The notes under the pieces are model-generated. The model made no database searches, was not told the origin of the DNA, and saw nothing but the letters and a program-made list of their open reading frames with translations. A stretch of 64,000 nt of DNA from the NCBI GenBank assembly GCA_040414485.1, contig JBEDUK010000110.1:1-64000 (forward strand), written 5' to 3'. Shown one piece after another: positions 43,522 to 51,858 of this stretch; within the stretch, counting starts at the first letter, position 1; the number at the start of each line of letters is the position of its first letter. Source of the stretch: JBEDUK01 sp040414485. Lineage in GTDB: Bacteria; Actinomycetota; UBA4738. The position numbers and the translations under genes were made by a program.

Positions 43522-43618
43522 CGATTCTCACCTCCAGGCGGCATGCTTCCGAAGGTGCCACGAGCCTACGACACCGCTGTTCGAGCGGTATCAGAAGGGT
43601 CCTGTCGGCAGCCCCTGG

Positions 43619-43624
43619 GATAAT
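43619..43624 (+). promoter_or_regulatory. -10-like hexamer GATAAT before cysM, leaderless context
   Basis: GATAAT differs from the TATAAT consensus at one base and ends 6 bases before the GTG at 43631. There is no ribosome-binding sequence, so the cysM transcript probably starts at its GTG. This also shows that cysM is not read through from the distant cysO. Confidence 0.5.
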
Positions 43625-43630
43625 CGCCCG

Positions 43631-44563
43631 GTGCTCGCGAACGACATCCTGGACGCCATCGGCAACACGCCCATCGTCGGCATCCAGCGTTTGTCGCCGA
43701 AGCCCGAGGTTCGTCTGTGGGCGAAGCTCGAGGGCCAGAACCCCACGGGTTCGGTCAAGGATCGGATCGCCAAGGCCATGGTCGAGGACGCCGAGGCGAA
43801 GAGCCTGATCGGGCCGGACACCGTCATCCTCGAGGCCACCAGCGGCAACACGGGCATCGCGCTCGCAATGGTGTGCGCGCGCAAGGGCTACAGGCTCGTC
43901 TGCGTCATCCCCGAGAACGCGAGCGAGGAGCGCGTCGCACTTCTGGAGATGTACGGCGCGCAGATCGTGTTCACCCAAGCCGACCGCGGGACGAACGGCG
44001 CCATCGAGGTCGCGCAGGCTCTGGCGAAGGACCCGAAGTACCACATGCTCTTCCAGTACGGGAACCCGGCGAACCCGAAAGCGCACTACGACGGCACCGG
44101 CTCGGAGATCGTCCGAGACCTCCCGAGCGTGACGCACCTGGTCGCCGGGCTCGGCACCGGCGGGACGCTCACCGGCGCCGGGAAGCGGCTGAAGGACCAC
44201 GACCCGAACGTGAAGGTGATCGCCGCGGAGCCCGAACTCGGCGAACTCGTCTACGGGCTCCGGTCGCTCGATGCTGGATTCGTCCCAGCGGTGTTCGACG
44301 AATCCGTCCTCGATGGCAAGTTCCTGGTGAACGCCGGTGACGCGCTGAAAGACACGCGCGAGCTGCTCTCGAAGGAGGGGATCTTCGCCGGCATCTCCTC
44401 GGGCGCGGTCATCCACGCAGCGCGGCGGGTCGCGGCGCGGCTGGACTCGGGCGACATCGTGTGCCTGCTTGCGGACGGCGGATGGAAGTACCTGTCCACG
44501 CGGGCGTGGGCCACCGACGAGGAGGTCGCCAAGAAGTCGGTCGAGGAGACCCTCTGGTGGTGA
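43631..44563 (+). CDS. cysM: Cysteine synthase, CysM type (O-phosphoserine sulfhydrylase-like)
   Basis: A 310-residue PLP enzyme. The cofactor lysine is in NPTGSVKDRIAKAM, the phosphate loop is TSGNTGIAL, and GLGTGGTLTGAGKRLKD follows. It resembles mycobacterial CysM through ILDAIGNTPIVGIQRLSP, VRLWAKLEGQNPTGS, MLFQYGNPANPKAHYDGTG and the GIFAGISSGAVIHAA to WKYLS C-terminal region. Mycobacterial CysM uses O-phosphoserine and CysO thiocarboxylate rather than free sulfide. It overlaps murI by four bases. Confidence 0.9.
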   Translation: MLANDILDAIGNTPIVGIQRLSPKPEVRLWAKLEGQNPTGSVKDRIAKAMVEDAEAKSLIGPDTVILEATSGNTGIALAMVCARKGYRLVCVIPENASEERVALLEMYGAQIVFTQADRGTNGAIEVAQALAKDPKYHMLFQYGNPANPKAHYDGTGSEIVRDLPSVTHLVAGLGTGGTLTGAGKRLKDHDPNVKVIAAEPELGELVYGLRSLDAGFVPAVFDESVLDGKFLVNAGDALKDTRELLSKEGIFAGISSGAVIHAARRVAARLDSGDIVCLLADGGWKYLSTRAWATDEEVAKKSVEETLWW

Positions 44564-45408
44564 GCGCGTCCGCCGGAGCCGCCGGCGATCCCAGGCCGAT
44601 CGGTGTCTTCGATTCGGGAATGGGCGGGCTGACGGTCGTGAGGGCGATCATGGACGACCTCCCGGGCGAATCGATCCTGTACTTCGGCGACACGGGCCGG
44701 TATCCCTACGGCCCCAGGCCGCTCGCGGAGCTTCGAGAGTTCGCCGTCCAGATCGCGAGGTACCTGCAGGAGCAGGACGTGAAGATGATCGTGGTGGCGT
44801 GCAACTCGGCCACCGCGGCCGCGCTGGAGCAGGTCGTGAACGCGGTGGCGGTGCCCGTGGTCGCGGTCATCGAGCCCGCCGTCCGTGCCGCGGTGAGGCA
44901 CACGCGTAACGGCAGGGTGGGCCTGATCGGCACGCAGGCCACGGTGGAGAGCGGCGCCTATCAACGCGCCGTCGAGCGGGCGGACGGCTCCGTTCGGCTG
45001 TTCTCCGAAGCCTGTCCGCTGTTCGTCGAGTTCGTCGAACGCGGCGACACCACCAGTGCCGTCGTGCTCGGCGCGGCGGGCGAATACCTTGCGCCCCTGG
45101 TCCAGGCCGGCGTCGACACGCTGATCCTGGGATGCACGCACTACCCGCTCCTTCGAGGTGCGATCCACCACGTCATGGGCGACGGTGTGCTGCTGCTGTC
45201 CTCGGCGGAGGAGACCGCGCAGGACGTCTATGAGACGCTGTCGAGCCGCGGGCTGCTCGCAGGCACCGACGCCGGCGGCGGCTCGGTGCGGCACCGGTTC
45301 GTGTCCTCTGGCAACCCCGACGTCTTTGAGCGGCTGGGGGCGCGGTTCCTCGGGCCGGAGGTTCGCGGCGTGGAGTTCCTTTCCATGGATACCGCGCTGC
45401 GGCGGTAG
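44560..45408 (+). CDS. murI: Glutamate racemase
   Basis: A 282-residue enzyme that makes D-glutamate for peptidoglycan. The two catalytic cysteines are visible in VACNSATAA and LGCTHYPLLR; the N-terminal GVFDSGMGGLTVVRA and YFGDTGRYPYGPR motifs are typical. The GTG at 44560 overlaps the cysM stop by four bases; GTG 44557 is possible. In mycobacteria murI also follows cysM closely, with a rhomboid gene between that is absent here. Confidence 0.94.
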   Translation: MSASAGAAGDPRPIGVFDSGMGGLTVVRAIMDDLPGESILYFGDTGRYPYGPRPLAELREFAVQIARYLQEQDVKMIVVACNSATAAALEQVVNAVAVPVVAVIEPAVRAAVRHTRNGRVGLIGTQATVESGAYQRAVERADGSVRLFSEACPLFVEFVERGDTTSAVVLGAAGEYLAPLVQAGVDTLILGCTHYPLLRGAIHHVMGDGVLLLSSAEETAQDVYETLSSRGLLAGTDAGGGSVRHRFVSSGNPDVFERLGARFLGPEVRGVEFLSMDTALRR

Positions 45409-45502
45409 GCTGGCGTACGTTTCGGCGGTTGCAGGGCGGTTGCGGCGGTGGGCGGCGGACGGCGAGGGGGAATCATGAGACCAACGAGAGGCGTGTGATC
45501 GA

Positions 45503-46240
45503 GTGCGGCTGGTGATCCTCGGATCGGGCGGTGGATGGCCCCGGCCGAACCGGCCCGCAAGCGGCTATCTCCTGACGCAGGACGGGTTCAACGTCTGGCT
45601 CGACGCCGGGACGGGGACCATGGCCGAACTGCAGGAGCACATCGGACTGCTGGACCTGGACGCCGTGGTCGTCTCCCACCAGCACTTCGACCACTTCCTC
45701 GACATCTATCCCTACTTCCTCTCGGTCTGGTACGACGAGCGGCGCAGCCGCAGGATCCCTTTCTACGCGCCGCGGCGCATGTTCGAGCATGCTCGCAAGA
45801 TCGAACAGCACCTGGACGACGTGTTCGAATCGCACCCGGTGAAGCTCGGCGGCTCCTTCGAGCTGGGGCCGATCCGCGTCTCCACGGCGCGCATGTCGCA
45901 TCCGGTGCCGACCATGGGGATGCGGTTCGAAAGCAACGGAACCGCGCTCACCTACACCGCGGACACGGGACCGAGCGACGACATGGTTCGGCTGGCGAAG
46001 GGCTCGGACCTGCTGCTGTCGGAGGCCACCTGGATCCAACGGCCGTCCACAGCACCGATGGAGCTGCACATGACCGCGTCCGAAGCCGGCGCCCATGCGC
46101 GCAGGGCCGAAGCGGGGAACCTCATGCTCACGCACATCTGGCCGGCCGCGGACCGGGACGCTGTGGCCGGTGAGGCGGACAAGACGTTCAAGGACGGCCC
46201 GGTGCAGCTCGCCGAGCCCGGCCGGACCGTGGATCTGTGA
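45503..46240 (+). CDS. MBL-fold metallo-hydrolase (Rv1339-like)
   Basis: A 245-residue metallo-beta-lactamase-fold protein. The metal motif is VVSHQHFDHFLD (HxHxDH form), with a further His in MSHPVPTMG, an Asp in TADTGPSD and the terminal LTHIWPAAD. Position between murI and rph matches Rv1339 of Mycobacterium tuberculosis, reported to hydrolyse cyclic AMP, so a cyclic-nucleotide phosphodiesterase role is possible but not shown by sequence. A TACGTT hexamer lies at 45416-45421. Its stop overlaps the rph start region. Confidence 0.87.
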   Translation: MRLVILGSGGGWPRPNRPASGYLLTQDGFNVWLDAGTGTMAELQEHIGLLDLDAVVVSHQHFDHFLDIYPYFLSVWYDERRSRRIPFYAPRRMFEHARKIEQHLDDVFESHPVKLGGSFELGPIRVSTARMSHPVPTMGMRFESNGTALTYTADTGPSDDMVRLAKGSDLLLSEATWIQRPSTAPMELHMTASEAGAHARRAEAGNLMLTHIWPAADRDAVAGEADKTFKDGPVQLAEPGRTVDL

Positions 46241-47034
46241 TGGCGACGGCCGAGTCGGACGCGGGCGTGCATCCGGCGGAGGGCAGCCGGATCGACGGCA
46301 GGACGCCCGGCCAACTCCGTGAGCTGTCGGCCGAGATGGGCTATCTGGAATGGGCCGAAGGTTCGGTCCTGCTCAGCATGGGCAAGACGCGCGTCCTCGT
46401 CTCCGCCTCGTTCGAGCCGAAGGTTCCGCGGTGGCTGCAGGGAACGGGCCAGGGGTGGGTCACCGCGGAGTACGCCATGCTGCCCCGGGCGACCGCGACG
46501 AGGACCGAGCGCGAGGTTCGGCATGGGCGGCCCAGCGGCCGCACGCAGGAGATCCAGCGCCTGGTCGGACGGAGCCTTCGATCCGTGACGGACATGGAGC
46601 GGATGCGCGAGTCCACCATCTGGATCGACTGCGACGTGCTCCAGGCCGACGGCGGTACCCGGACGGCATCGATCACCGCCGGATACCTCGCGCTGGCGCA
46701 GGCGCTGTCGCGACTGGAGTCCGAAGGCGCCGTGGAGTCCGGCGTCCTTCTGGACACGGTTGCCGCGGTGAGCGTCGGGCAGGTTGGTGGCGAGATGCTC
46801 CTCGACCTGTGCTACCAGGAGGACGCGAACGCCGACGTCGACTTCAACGTCGTCATGACGGGCTCTGGTGACCTGGTGGAGGTGCAGGGGACGGCCGAGG
46901 GCTCGCCGTTCTCGCGGGCGAGCCTGGATGCCATGCTCGACCTGGCCGGCGGCGGGATCGCCGACCTGACCGACTTCCAGCGCCGGACGCTTGATGGGGC
47001 GCTCGCACCATCCGCGGCGGCGCCATCCGACTGA
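46240..47034 (+). CDS. rph: Ribonuclease PH
   Basis: A 264-residue phosphorolytic 3'-5' exoribonuclease that trims tRNA 3' ends. Family marks are GSRIDGRTPGQLRELS, EGSVLLSMGKTRVLVSASFE, GWVTAEYAMLPRAT with the substrate-binding arginines (TRTEREVRHGRPSGRTQEIQRLVGRSLR), and TIWIDCDVLQADGGTRTASITAGYLAL. The ATG at 46240 overlaps the previous stop by one base; the GTG at 46237 is an alternative. Confidence 0.95.
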   Translation: MATAESDAGVHPAEGSRIDGRTPGQLRELSAEMGYLEWAEGSVLLSMGKTRVLVSASFEPKVPRWLQGTGQGWVTAEYAMLPRATATRTEREVRHGRPSGRTQEIQRLVGRSLRSVTDMERMRESTIWIDCDVLQADGGTRTASITAGYLALAQALSRLESEGAVESGVLLDTVAAVSVGQVGGEMLLDLCYQEDANADVDFNVVMTGSGDLVEVQGTAEGSPFSRASLDAMLDLAGGGIADLTDFQRRTLDGALAPSAAAPSD

Positions 47035-47051
47035 CGCGGACGCCCTTGTCG

Positions 47052-47684
47052 ATGGACGCACCGGCGCCTCCCGTCCGGATCGCGCTGGCCACCCGCAACG
47101 AGCACAAGATCCGGGAGATCCTCGCCATCTGCTCCGACTGGCCGGTCGAGTGGGTGACGGACGGCTCCCATTGGCCCGAGGTCGAGGAGACGGGTGAGAC
47201 ATACCTGGACAACGCCCTGCTGAAGGCGCGGGCCATCGCGGCGGCCGCGGGTGTTCCCGCGCTTGCCGACGATTCGGGCATCGAGGCCGATGCGCTCGGA
47301 GGCGAGCCGGGCCCGAGGTCGGCGCGTTTCGCCGGGGAGAACGCCACGGATCAGGAGAACCTCGACCTGTTGCTCGGCCGCGTGGAGAACCACGTGCCGG
47401 AGGTTCGAACTGCGCGGTACCGGTGCGTCGCGGCGCTGGCGTGGCCCGACGGGACCGAACGGTGGGCCGAGGGAGTCTGCGAGGGCCGCCTGGTGGCCGA
47501 CCCCCGTGGGTCAGGCGGCTTCGGCTACGACCCCGCGTTCGTTCCTGTCGAGGAGGACGAATCGGGCGCAGGTCGAACGATGGCGGAGATCCCGGCGGCC
47601 GAGAAGGACGCCATCAGCCACCGTGGTCGGGCGTTCCGGAGTCTTCGAGCGCATCTGTGGCCGTCGCTTCCTGCTGGGGACTGA
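47052..47684 (+). CDS. rdgB: XTP/dITP diphosphatase (RdgB/HAM1)
   Basis: A 210-residue house-cleaning pyrophosphatase that removes non-canonical purine triphosphates. Motifs are LATRNEHKIREI, ETYLDNALLKARAIAAAAGVPALADDSGIEADALGG, GPRSARFAGE, GSGGFGYDPAFVP and ISHRGRAF. It starts 17 bases after rph, the conserved pairing. Its last 71 bases overlap the 3' end of the convergent PAP2 gene, so both C-termini are encoded on opposite strands of the same DNA. Confidence 0.94.
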   Translation: MDAPAPPVRIALATRNEHKIREILAICSDWPVEWVTDGSHWPEVEETGETYLDNALLKARAIAAAAGVPALADDSGIEADALGGEPGPRSARFAGENATDQENLDLLLGRVENHVPEVRTARYRCVAALAWPDGTERWAEGVCEGRLVADPRGSGGFGYDPAFVPVEEDESGAGRTMAEIPAAEKDAISHRGRAFRSLRAHLWPSLPAGD

Positions 47685-48471
47685 GCCGCTCCGGCGCCGG
47701 CGCCGATGCCGGCGACGTGAGGCCGGCGCCCGGGTCGGCGCCCGACCCTGCCGATCGGCGAAGCTTCCGGCGCGCGTTCGCGTCCCAGATCTCCTGGACG
47801 ACCAACGCGCAGTCCAGTGCCACGGTCACCCCGAGAAGCGTTCCGGCGATGGCGTCCGTGAGCCAGTGCGCGGCCAGGTACGTGCGCGACAGGGCCATGA
47901 CGAACGAGAAGACCGCCGCCCCCACGCCCCACCAGAAGCGTCGAGGCCCGTTCGGGAACAGCGCGATCACGATCGCGACGCTCGTCACGGACGCCGCTAC
48001 CGCGTGGCCCGACGGCAGCGACGCACCGGTGGTGTGCACCAGCGCATCGTGCAGAGGCGGCCTCGTCCGGTCGTAGACGTTCTTCACGGTCCCGATCAGG
48101 ATCTCGGAGACGACCATCGCCGAGACGAACGCCGCGAAGTGCCACCAGCGGCGCCGCCACGCCAGATAGCCGGCCACCACCAGCCGAACAGGAAGCGTGA
48201 CGTAGACCAGTCCAAGGGCGTTGAAGACCTTCGCGATCGCCGTCAGGGGCGCGGTGCGGACGTTCAGCATCAGGTTGAGCCAGTGATCGTCCACCCGCTG
48301 GATCGCCGTCACCTGGTTTCGGAAGGCCATCAGCAGGAAGAACAGGGCCGTGACGACGGTGAGGATCACCGCGGCGATGGTGTCGCGGCGGCGATCGGAG
48401 AGCAGCGAGTGCTCTCGTCCGGTCTCGCCGCCCCGCGGCCGGGCCGTGGCGACGGCCGATGCCGACGTCAC
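47614..48471 (-). CDS. PAP2 superfamily membrane phosphatase (intact)
   Basis: A 285-residue membrane phosphatase with about six hydrophobic segments. All three PAP2 motifs are intact: KNVYDRTRP, LPSGHAV and SRTYLAAHWLTD. Such enzymes dephosphorylate phosphatidic acid, undecaprenyl pyrophosphate or similar lipids on the outer face of the membrane. The C-terminal 60 residues are a Pro/Ala/Gly-rich tail that overlaps rdgB. The GTG start overlaps the lipoprotein stop by four bases; it is the last gene of a five-gene operon. Confidence 0.87.
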   Translation of the reverse strand: MTSASAVATARPRGGETGREHSLLSDRRRDTIAAVILTVVTALFFLLMAFRNQVTAIQRVDDHWLNLMLNVRTAPLTAIAKVFNALGLVYVTLPVRLVVAGYLAWRRRWWHFAAFVSAMVVSEILIGTVKNVYDRTRPPLHDALVHTTGASLPSGHAVAASVTSVAIVIALFPNGPRRFWWGVGAAVFSFVMALSRTYLAAHWLTDAIAGTLLGVTVALDCALVVQEIWDANARRKLRRSAGSGADPGAGLTSPASAPAPERLSPQQEATATDALEDSGTPDHGG

Positions 48472-49094
48472 AGGCGGAAGCCCGCCGCGGCCACCTGCGC
48501 CGCCAGCGATGCGCGTGGGACGAGGTTCACCATGATCGCGGCATCCGTGGTGAGGGTCGATTCGGTTCCGGGTGTCACTCGAAGATCGAAGATCATGCAG
48601 CCGCCAGTGAACGTGTAATACCGGGTCGCCTGGTACGTCGGGCCGAATTCCTTGTCGAATTGCCGCAAGCGTTCGCTCTTGACGCGGAACTCGTGCAGCC
48701 CTTTCGCGCCGAGGACATCGGGCGGGAGACTGCTGCCCACAGGATGACAGGTTTGGACGAACCTGACCTCGAGCGCACCGGCCCCTCCACGGTCGGAGTC
48801 GAACGACATGACGGCCTCGCCGCGGGTGACGCGGAACGTGGCGAGCGTCCAGCCGGCGGGGTAGAGGTCGACGCACGGGACGAACCGCGCCGAAGGAACC
48901 GCCTGGGCCATGAGCACGACGCCGGTCTCGATCCGGCCGGCCGGCGGCACGCACAGGACACCGACCTTGCGGACCGCGGCCGCCGTGGCGCAGCCACTGA
49001 GGAGTGCCGCCGCAAGGACCACGGTCAGCAGCGTCACGGCGGCTCGCGTGGCCCGGGGGCGCCGGCGCTCGGCGGGTGCGGCGGCGGCCGTCAC
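48468..49094 (-). CDS. Lipoprotein of unknown function
   Basis: A 208-residue exported protein. A basic start and hydrophobic stretch lead to a lipobox (LLSGCA, lipid Cys near residue 34). The mature part contains four further cysteines and beta-type strands such as GWTLATFRVTRGEAVMSFDSD and YYTFTGGCMIFDLRVTP. I do not recognise a family. Both ends overlap neighbours by four bases, so it is translationally tied to the PAP2-kinase fusion and the PAP2 phosphatase. Confidence 0.75.
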   Translation of the reverse strand: MTAAAAPAERRRPRATRAAVTLLTVVLAAALLSGCATAAAVRKVGVLCVPPAGRIETGVVLMAQAVPSARFVPCVDLYPAGWTLATFRVTRGEAVMSFDSDRGGAGALEVRFVQTCHPVGSSLPPDVLGAKGLHEFRVKSERLRQFDKEFGPTYQATRYYTFTGGCMIFDLRVTPGTESTLTTDAAIMVNLVPRASLAAQVAAAGFRL

Positions 49095-50839
49095 ACCAGC
49101 CCAGCCCCTTGGAGGTTCCCGATCACGAGCAGCAGGGCCAGCAGGATGAGGGCGGCGGCCGCGATGGTCAGCCCGATCCGACGGATGCTCCACCGCTGGA
49201 TCGCGATGGGCGGCCGGGCCGGAACCATGGACCGGAACTTGGCGAGCGTGTTCCCGCCCTTCGCCTTCATCTCCGAGCGCAGTTGCGTCGGGATGGCGAC
49301 GCCGCGAACGGCGGCGAACGCTTCGGCGACGTCATCGGGAGTGAACTGCCGGAGCGCCCGTTCGAACACGAGCTCCGGGTCTCCGTAAACGCCGAGGACG
49401 AGCATCATGTTCGCCAGGTCGACGGCCTGCCGCCACGGCGACGGCCGGACCTCGCCGAAGGCCACGTCGATGATGTGCGCCCGGCCATCCCGGACGAGGA
49501 TGTTCGCCGGCTTGACGTCGCGGTGCGCCAGTCCCGCATCCCAGAGTTGGCGGATGATCGCCAGGCCGCTGTCGATCACGCCGACGTCGACCTCGGCGTC
49601 GCTGATCTCCTTCGCCCCGTCCAGGAACTCGGTGACGATCAGGTATTCGCGCTCCGGCGTGATCTCGACGAATCCGTAGGTGGCGGCCACGTTCACGCCC
49701 GCGTCGCGCATGACCCGGAGCATGTAGTCCTCGAACTCGACCAGGTGCCGGACCGATGCGAAGGGGCGTTCGTCCTCGAGCCGGCCGTACAGGATGGCCC
49801 GCGTGATCTTGTAGTTCCGATCCGCGCGCACGTGGGTGGACGCGTAGAGCTTGCCGAACACCTCGAACTCGGCGCCGGCCTGGTCCGTGACCCGGATGCG
49901 CATGGGTGTCGACCCGCCGGAGGCGCCCAGGCCGAACGGCTTCACGTCCAGCACCACGAGCCCGAGCTGATCGTGGATCGCGTGGCGGATGGCCGCGCCC
50001 CTCGCGCCGCCGATGTCGAGGTGCGCCGAGCGCCCGCGGGACCCGTATGCGACGGGGAAGGAGGATTCGGGACAGAAGAATCGGAAGGCCAGCACCATGA
50101 TGCCCATGCCGAGGCAGGCGCCGACGACCGCATCGGTGAGGTGGTCGACCCCCAGGTAGATCCGGGCCAGGCCGAGCAGGACGATCACGACGTCGGTGGC
50201 GTAGAACCACCTGATCTTCCAGCGGCCGTCCGGGAGGAAGCCGAACCCGATCCCGAGCAGCGTGGCGGCGAGTGCGGCCACGGCGGCGGACGGCAGCGAG
50301 AAGCCGGTCCAGTCCCCGATGGTCGTCACGTCGAACGGCCGTGGGCGGCCGAGCAGCATCGGAAGGACCGATCCCATCCATCCGATCAGGAGGAACGCGC
50401 CCACGAACACCACGAGGTGGCGGAGCCGGCGGAAGTAGATGAGTCCGGCGATGGCGACCCAACGCAGGGTGAGGTTCAGCCAGTCCGAGCTCAGCCAGTT
50501 GAGGGCGTTGGCGATGACGGTCAGCCACGCGACCCGGATCGAGGCGAACGCGCGCGAGACGGCGGCGTCCAGGTCGCTGATCCCCACGGCATGGTCGCCT
50601 CTGATCCCCACGTAGGCGAGGAACACGGCGCAGAGTGCCAGCCCGATGATCCAGAACCGGCCGCTGCGCCGAAGTTCGCGGGGGAGCGCAGGCCCCTCTC
50701 CCGACGGTCGGCGCCGGCGGCCGGCGGTTCGAACGTCAGGGGGCACGCCTGGGCCAGGCGGCGCGGCCGGCGCGGGCACGGTTGCCGCCCCGGCGATGGT
50801 TTCGGGCGACGTCGCCTGCAGCGGATCCGCGGCCGTCAC
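49091..50839 (-). CDS. Degenerate PAP2 membrane domain fused to a protein-kinase-like domain
   Basis: A 582-residue fusion. A Pro/Ala-rich tail (1-55) precedes a six-segment PAP2-fold domain (about 60-255) whose catalytic motifs are broken: GRPRPF remains, PSGH is PSAA (183-186), and the usual nucleophile His is Asp232 (YLGVDHLTD). Residues 265-545 form a kinase-like domain with a candidate Lys330 (VFGKLYA), HRDVKPAN (439-446) and IIDVAFGE (456-463), so the kinase catalytic loop is intact. A last membrane segment ends the protein. Kdo/WaaP- or RIO-type lipid or glycan kinases are the nearest idea. Both ends overlap neighbours by four bases. Confidence 0.82.
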   Translation of the reverse strand: MTAADPLQATSPETIAGAATVPAPAAPPGPGVPPDVRTAGRRRRPSGEGPALPRELRRSGRFWIIGLALCAVFLAYVGIRGDHAVGISDLDAAVSRAFASIRVAWLTVIANALNWLSSDWLNLTLRWVAIAGLIYFRRLRHLVVFVGAFLLIGWMGSVLPMLLGRPRPFDVTTIGDWTGFSLPSAAVAALAATLLGIGFGFLPDGRWKIRWFYATDVVIVLLGLARIYLGVDHLTDAVVGACLGMGIMVLAFRFFCPESSFPVAYGSRGRSAHLDIGGARGAAIRHAIHDQLGLVVLDVKPFGLGASGGSTPMRIRVTDQAGAEFEVFGKLYASTHVRADRNYKITRAILYGRLEDERPFASVRHLVEFEDYMLRVMRDAGVNVAATYGFVEITPEREYLIVTEFLDGAKEISDAEVDVGVIDSGLAIIRQLWDAGLAHRDVKPANILVRDGRAHIIDVAFGEVRPSPWRQAVDLANMMLVLGVYGDPELVFERALRQFTPDDVAEAFAAVRGVAIPTQLRSEMKAKGGNTLAKFRSMVPARPPIAIQRWSIRRIGLTIAAAALILLALLLVIGNLQGAGLV

Positions 50840-51858
50840 GACAACCCCGCTTCCCGGAGCCAGGCCGTCGCCACGTCCGCCGGCGATCTGCCGTCGAAGG
50901 TGACCTCCGCGTTCAACCCGGTGAGCTCGAGGGTGGTCAGCCGCGCGGAGACCGCGTCGATCGCCGCCACCGCGCCGGGTCCGAACCGCCGGAGCGCGGT
51001 CCTGCGCATGATCGGGGTGACGTTCTCGGGAGGCTGGAGCCCGAGGTCGTCGCGCAGTGGCACCAGCCGGACGAGGTTGTCCTGCCTGCGGGGATCGAGC
51101 CGCGGGTCTGTCGTGAACAGCAGCCCCACCTGGATGGCGTTCGAGCGCAGCGCCGCGATCACGTAGGTTCCCGAAGCGTCGAGCGGCCGGATCCCGGCGA
51201 AGTCAAGGTGGTAGGCGCTCTCGAGCCCCTTCAGGCAGAGATCCCGGACCATGCATTCCGGCGGCGCGCCGAAGACCATCCGCCGGGCGAGCGGCCGCAA
51301 CTGGCTGATGGTCGTGAGGTTGTGCTCCGTGGCCGTCCTTGCGGTGACCACGACGGCGTTCTGATCGCTCGCGCGCGCGGACGCGAGCGCGACCAGCCCG
51401 CGCGGCGCGAGTGCAGCGGCGAGCTCCCTCCGGGCCGCGGCGAGCGTGGATCTGCTGCCGGTGATGCGCCCGAGGGTGGCGAATCCCAGGCCAGAGCCCA
51501 GGTACTCCGGAACCAGGTCGAGGAACCCCTGCTCGAGCGCGGGATCCACGATCTCCCTGGAGCCGAGGTTCAGGTGGTACGCGACCTTGAAGCCCTTGGC
51601 CTCCAGGGCCTGGCCGTACAGTTCGGCGAGGATCGCGCTTTCGGTGAAGTCGAACGCGCCGATCCGGATGGCCGACGGGTTCGCCTGGCGCGACGGCCAG
51701 GTGGACGGCGGTCCCGAGGCGTTCGCCGGAGCGCACGCTGCCAGCGCGAACGCCACGGCGATCGTGAGGGTCACACGACGCACGGCATATGACGAAGAAA
51801 CCCTCCACTCCCGACGCGGCTGCGGCGCGCGCCGGCCGGCCGGAAGGAAACCGGTCAT
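50836..51858 (-). CDS. Glycine-betaine/choline-type ABC substrate-binding lipoprotein
   Basis: A 340-residue exported binding protein of the OpuAC/OsmF-like family. A lipobox-like LAACAP follows the hydrophobic signal (Cys near residue 41). The binding domain begins IRIGAFDFTESAILAELYGQALEAKGFKV and contains GSREIVDPALEQGFLDLVPEYLGSGL, the family hallmark. It normally delivers quaternary amines to an ABC permease, but no permease or ATPase accompanies it. The ATG at 51858 overlaps the flippase stop and its own stop overlaps the kinase fusion start, each by four bases. Confidence 0.83.
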   Translation of the reverse strand: MTGFLPAGRRAPQPRREWRVSSSYAVRRVTLTIAVAFALAACAPANASGPPSTWPSRQANPSAIRIGAFDFTESAILAELYGQALEAKGFKVAYHLNLGSREIVDPALEQGFLDLVPEYLGSGLGFATLGRITGSRSTLAAARRELAAALAPRGLVALASARASDQNAVVVTARTATEHNLTTISQLRPLARRMVFGAPPECMVRDLCLKGLESAYHLDFAGIRPLDASGTYVIAALRSNAIQVGLLFTTDPRLDPRRQDNLVRLVPLRDDLGLQPPENVTPIMRRTALRRFGPGAVAAIDAVSARLTTLELTGLNAEVTFDGRSPADVATAWLREAGLS

